Below, piece after piece: positions 63,161 through 64,000 of a DNA stretch of 64,000 nt (within the stretch, counting starts at the first letter, position 1; each line of letters begins with the position of its first letter). A program made the position numbers and the translations under genes. Source of the DNA: Bacteroidales bacterium (GTDB lineage Bacteria; Bacteroidota; Bacteroidia; Bacteroidales; F082); contig JAFPWT010000008.1 in assembly GCA_017394865.1 (NCBI GenBank), forward strand, positions 1 to 64,000. Reading direction: 5' to 3'. Below the pieces are notes generated by a model. That model ran no database searches. It was not told where the DNA came from and saw nothing but the letters and a program-made list of their open reading frames with translations.

Positions 63161-63182
63161 GTGTACTAATTCACTAATACAC
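63161..63182 (+). promoter_or_regulatory. 22-bp palindrome at the transcription start, GntR/YtrA-like operator
   Basis: Arms GTGTAcTAaT and AcTAaTACAC are inverted repeats (eight of ten positions per arm match). It overlaps the expected start of transcription and precedes an ABC ATPase gene. YtrA-type GntR regulators control such ABC genes from palindromes of this look; the regulator itself is not in the window. Confidence 0.65.
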
Positions 63183-63212
63183 TAATAAATCACCAATAAA
63201 AAACAAGTTAAT

Positions 63213-64000
63213 ATGATTGAAATCAAGAACTTAGACTTCGGTTACAAAAAGCAACCGGTCTTCAACAACATCAGCCTGAACTTCGAGCAAGGCAACATTT
63301 ACGGACTTTTGGGCGAGAACGGCGTAGGCAAGACCACCCTGTTGAAGCTCATCAGCGGCTTGCAGAAGCCCACTGCCGGCGAGTGTCTGGTGGACGAGGT
63401 GGCCCCCTTCAACCGCTGGCCCGAGACCCTGCAGAAGATCTATTTCATCTCCGAGGACTTCGCCATCCCGGAGGGCACTCCTATTAATAATATAAAAGGG
63501 CTGGCCCCCTTCTACCCCAATTGCAACATAGCGCAATTCAAGGAACTCTGCGAGGAGATGGAGGTCAACCCCGAGCGCAAGTTCGGCGAGATGTCGTTCG
63601 GCCAACAGAAGAAATGCCTGATCGCCACTGCTTTGGCACTCAACACCGACTATCTGCTCCTCGACGAGCCCACCAACGGCTTGGACATCCCCTCGAAGAC
63701 ACTCTTCCGTCAGGTCATCGCCAAGCATGCCAACGAAAACCGCACCATCATCATCTCCACCCACCAGGTGAAGGATGTGGAGAACCTTATCGACCCCATC
63801 ATCATCCTCAACCATGACGAGGTACTGCTGAAGGCCACCTTCCGCGAGATCGCTGAGAAGCTCTATTTCGACTATGGAACCGATGCACTTCCCGATGCGC
63901 TCTACAGCGAGATGATCCCTGGCGGCTACGTCAGCGTGATACGCAATCCCGAACGGTTTGACAGCAAGATCAGCATCGAGGTGCTGTTCAACACTGTGAT
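63213..64000 (+). CDS. ABC transporter ATP-binding protein, 3'-truncated by the window
   Basis: At least 262 codons, open at the window end. The ATPase domain is complete: Walker A GENGVGKTT (about 35-43), Q-loop region around YFISED, signature SFGQQ, Walker B LLLDEPTNGLD and the H loop STH. It begins MIEIKNLDFGYKKQPVFNN at the ATG 63213. The first gene after a consensus promoter and palindrome; the layout suits a YtrA-regulated ABC operon, in which a permease gene would follow outside the window. Substrate unknown. Confidence 0.93.
   Translation, partial: MIEIKNLDFGYKKQPVFNNISLNFEQGNIYGLLGENGVGKTTLLKLISGLQKPTAGECLVDEVAPFNRWPETLQKIYFISEDFAIPEGTPINNIKGLAPFYPNCNIAQFKELCEEMEVNPERKFGEMSFGQQKKCLIATALALNTDYLLLDEPTNGLDIPSKTLFRQVIAKHANENRTIIISTHQVKDVENLIDPIIILNHDEVLLKATFREIAEKLYFDYGTDALPDALYSEMIPGGYVSVIRNPERFDSKISIEVLFNTV

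Noticed and set aside
63231-63815. Minus-strand frame opposite the ABC ATPase
   Set aside because: The plus strand carries all ABC motifs in an unbroken frame to the window end; the minus frame is a shadow.
1-64000. tRNA, rRNA or other structured RNA genes
   Set aside because: Intergenic regions are short and AT-rich and none shows a cloverleaf or rRNA sequence by eye; a covariance-model search would be needed to exclude small RNAs.

Overview
The window reads as a piece of a Bacteroidales chromosome from an uncultured, protein-degrading, probably anaerobic member; I cannot assign a genus from sequence alone. The signs are type IX secretion (T9SS) C-terminal sorting domains, gingipain-like C25 peptidases, BspA-type leucine-rich repeats, and promoters of the Bacteroidetes TAnnTTTG (-7) / TTG (-33) type in front of most transcription units. 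Shine-Dalgarno sites are almost absent. No rRNA, tRNA, CRISPR array, integrase or complete insertion sequence was seen.

Layout. 1-1366: 3' part of a delta-1-pyrroline-5-carboxylate dehydrogenase gene. 1525-27407: a surface-protein island with a 2279-aa gingipain/adhesin, an AAA_14/DUF4143 ATPase, a 1743-aa adhesin-like protein and three consecutive gingipain-like peptidases. 27413-31026: acyl-CoA ligase, gcvT and a rhomboid protease, packed behind the last peptidase. 31016-40675 (minus strand): a 2059-aa FN3/jelly-roll surface protein, a small protein with a C-terminal anchor-like tail, then an overlapping trio of beta-propeller protein, PorE-like OmpA protein and SGNH lipoprotein. 40979-41669: a PIN toxin-antitoxin pair. 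41666-47193 (minus): ffh, a TonB-C protein, folD, a sensor kinase and a response regulator in one tight run. 47261-51210: yggS-type PLP protein, Na+/Ca2+ antiporter, collagen-like lipoprotein, EamA transporter and SpoU methyltransferase. 51455-56255: Rpn-type nuclease with a tandem-repeat tail, secreted EEP phosphohydrolase, LRR lipoprotein, DUF5053 protein and MFS transporter. 56339-63101: a seven-gene run of NUDIX, ADP-forming acyl-CoA synthetase, two membrane proteins, small lipoprotein, radical SAM/SPASM enzyme and a T9SS-exported CotH-like kinase. 63213-end: ABC ATPase behind a GntR/YtrA-like operator.

How it fits together. Extracellular peptidases and adhesins exported by T9SS would release peptides. 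Proline/glutamate degradation (P5C dehydrogenase), glycine cleavage (GcvT), folate C1 chemistry (FolD) and ADP-forming acyl-CoA synthetase would turn amino acids into acids and ATP. This flow is inferred from gene content. The most interesting parts are the radical SAM/lipoprotein/CotH module, signs of recent exchange between T9SS sorting-domain ends, two recurrent modules in the giant surface proteins, and several palindromic promoter-region elements.
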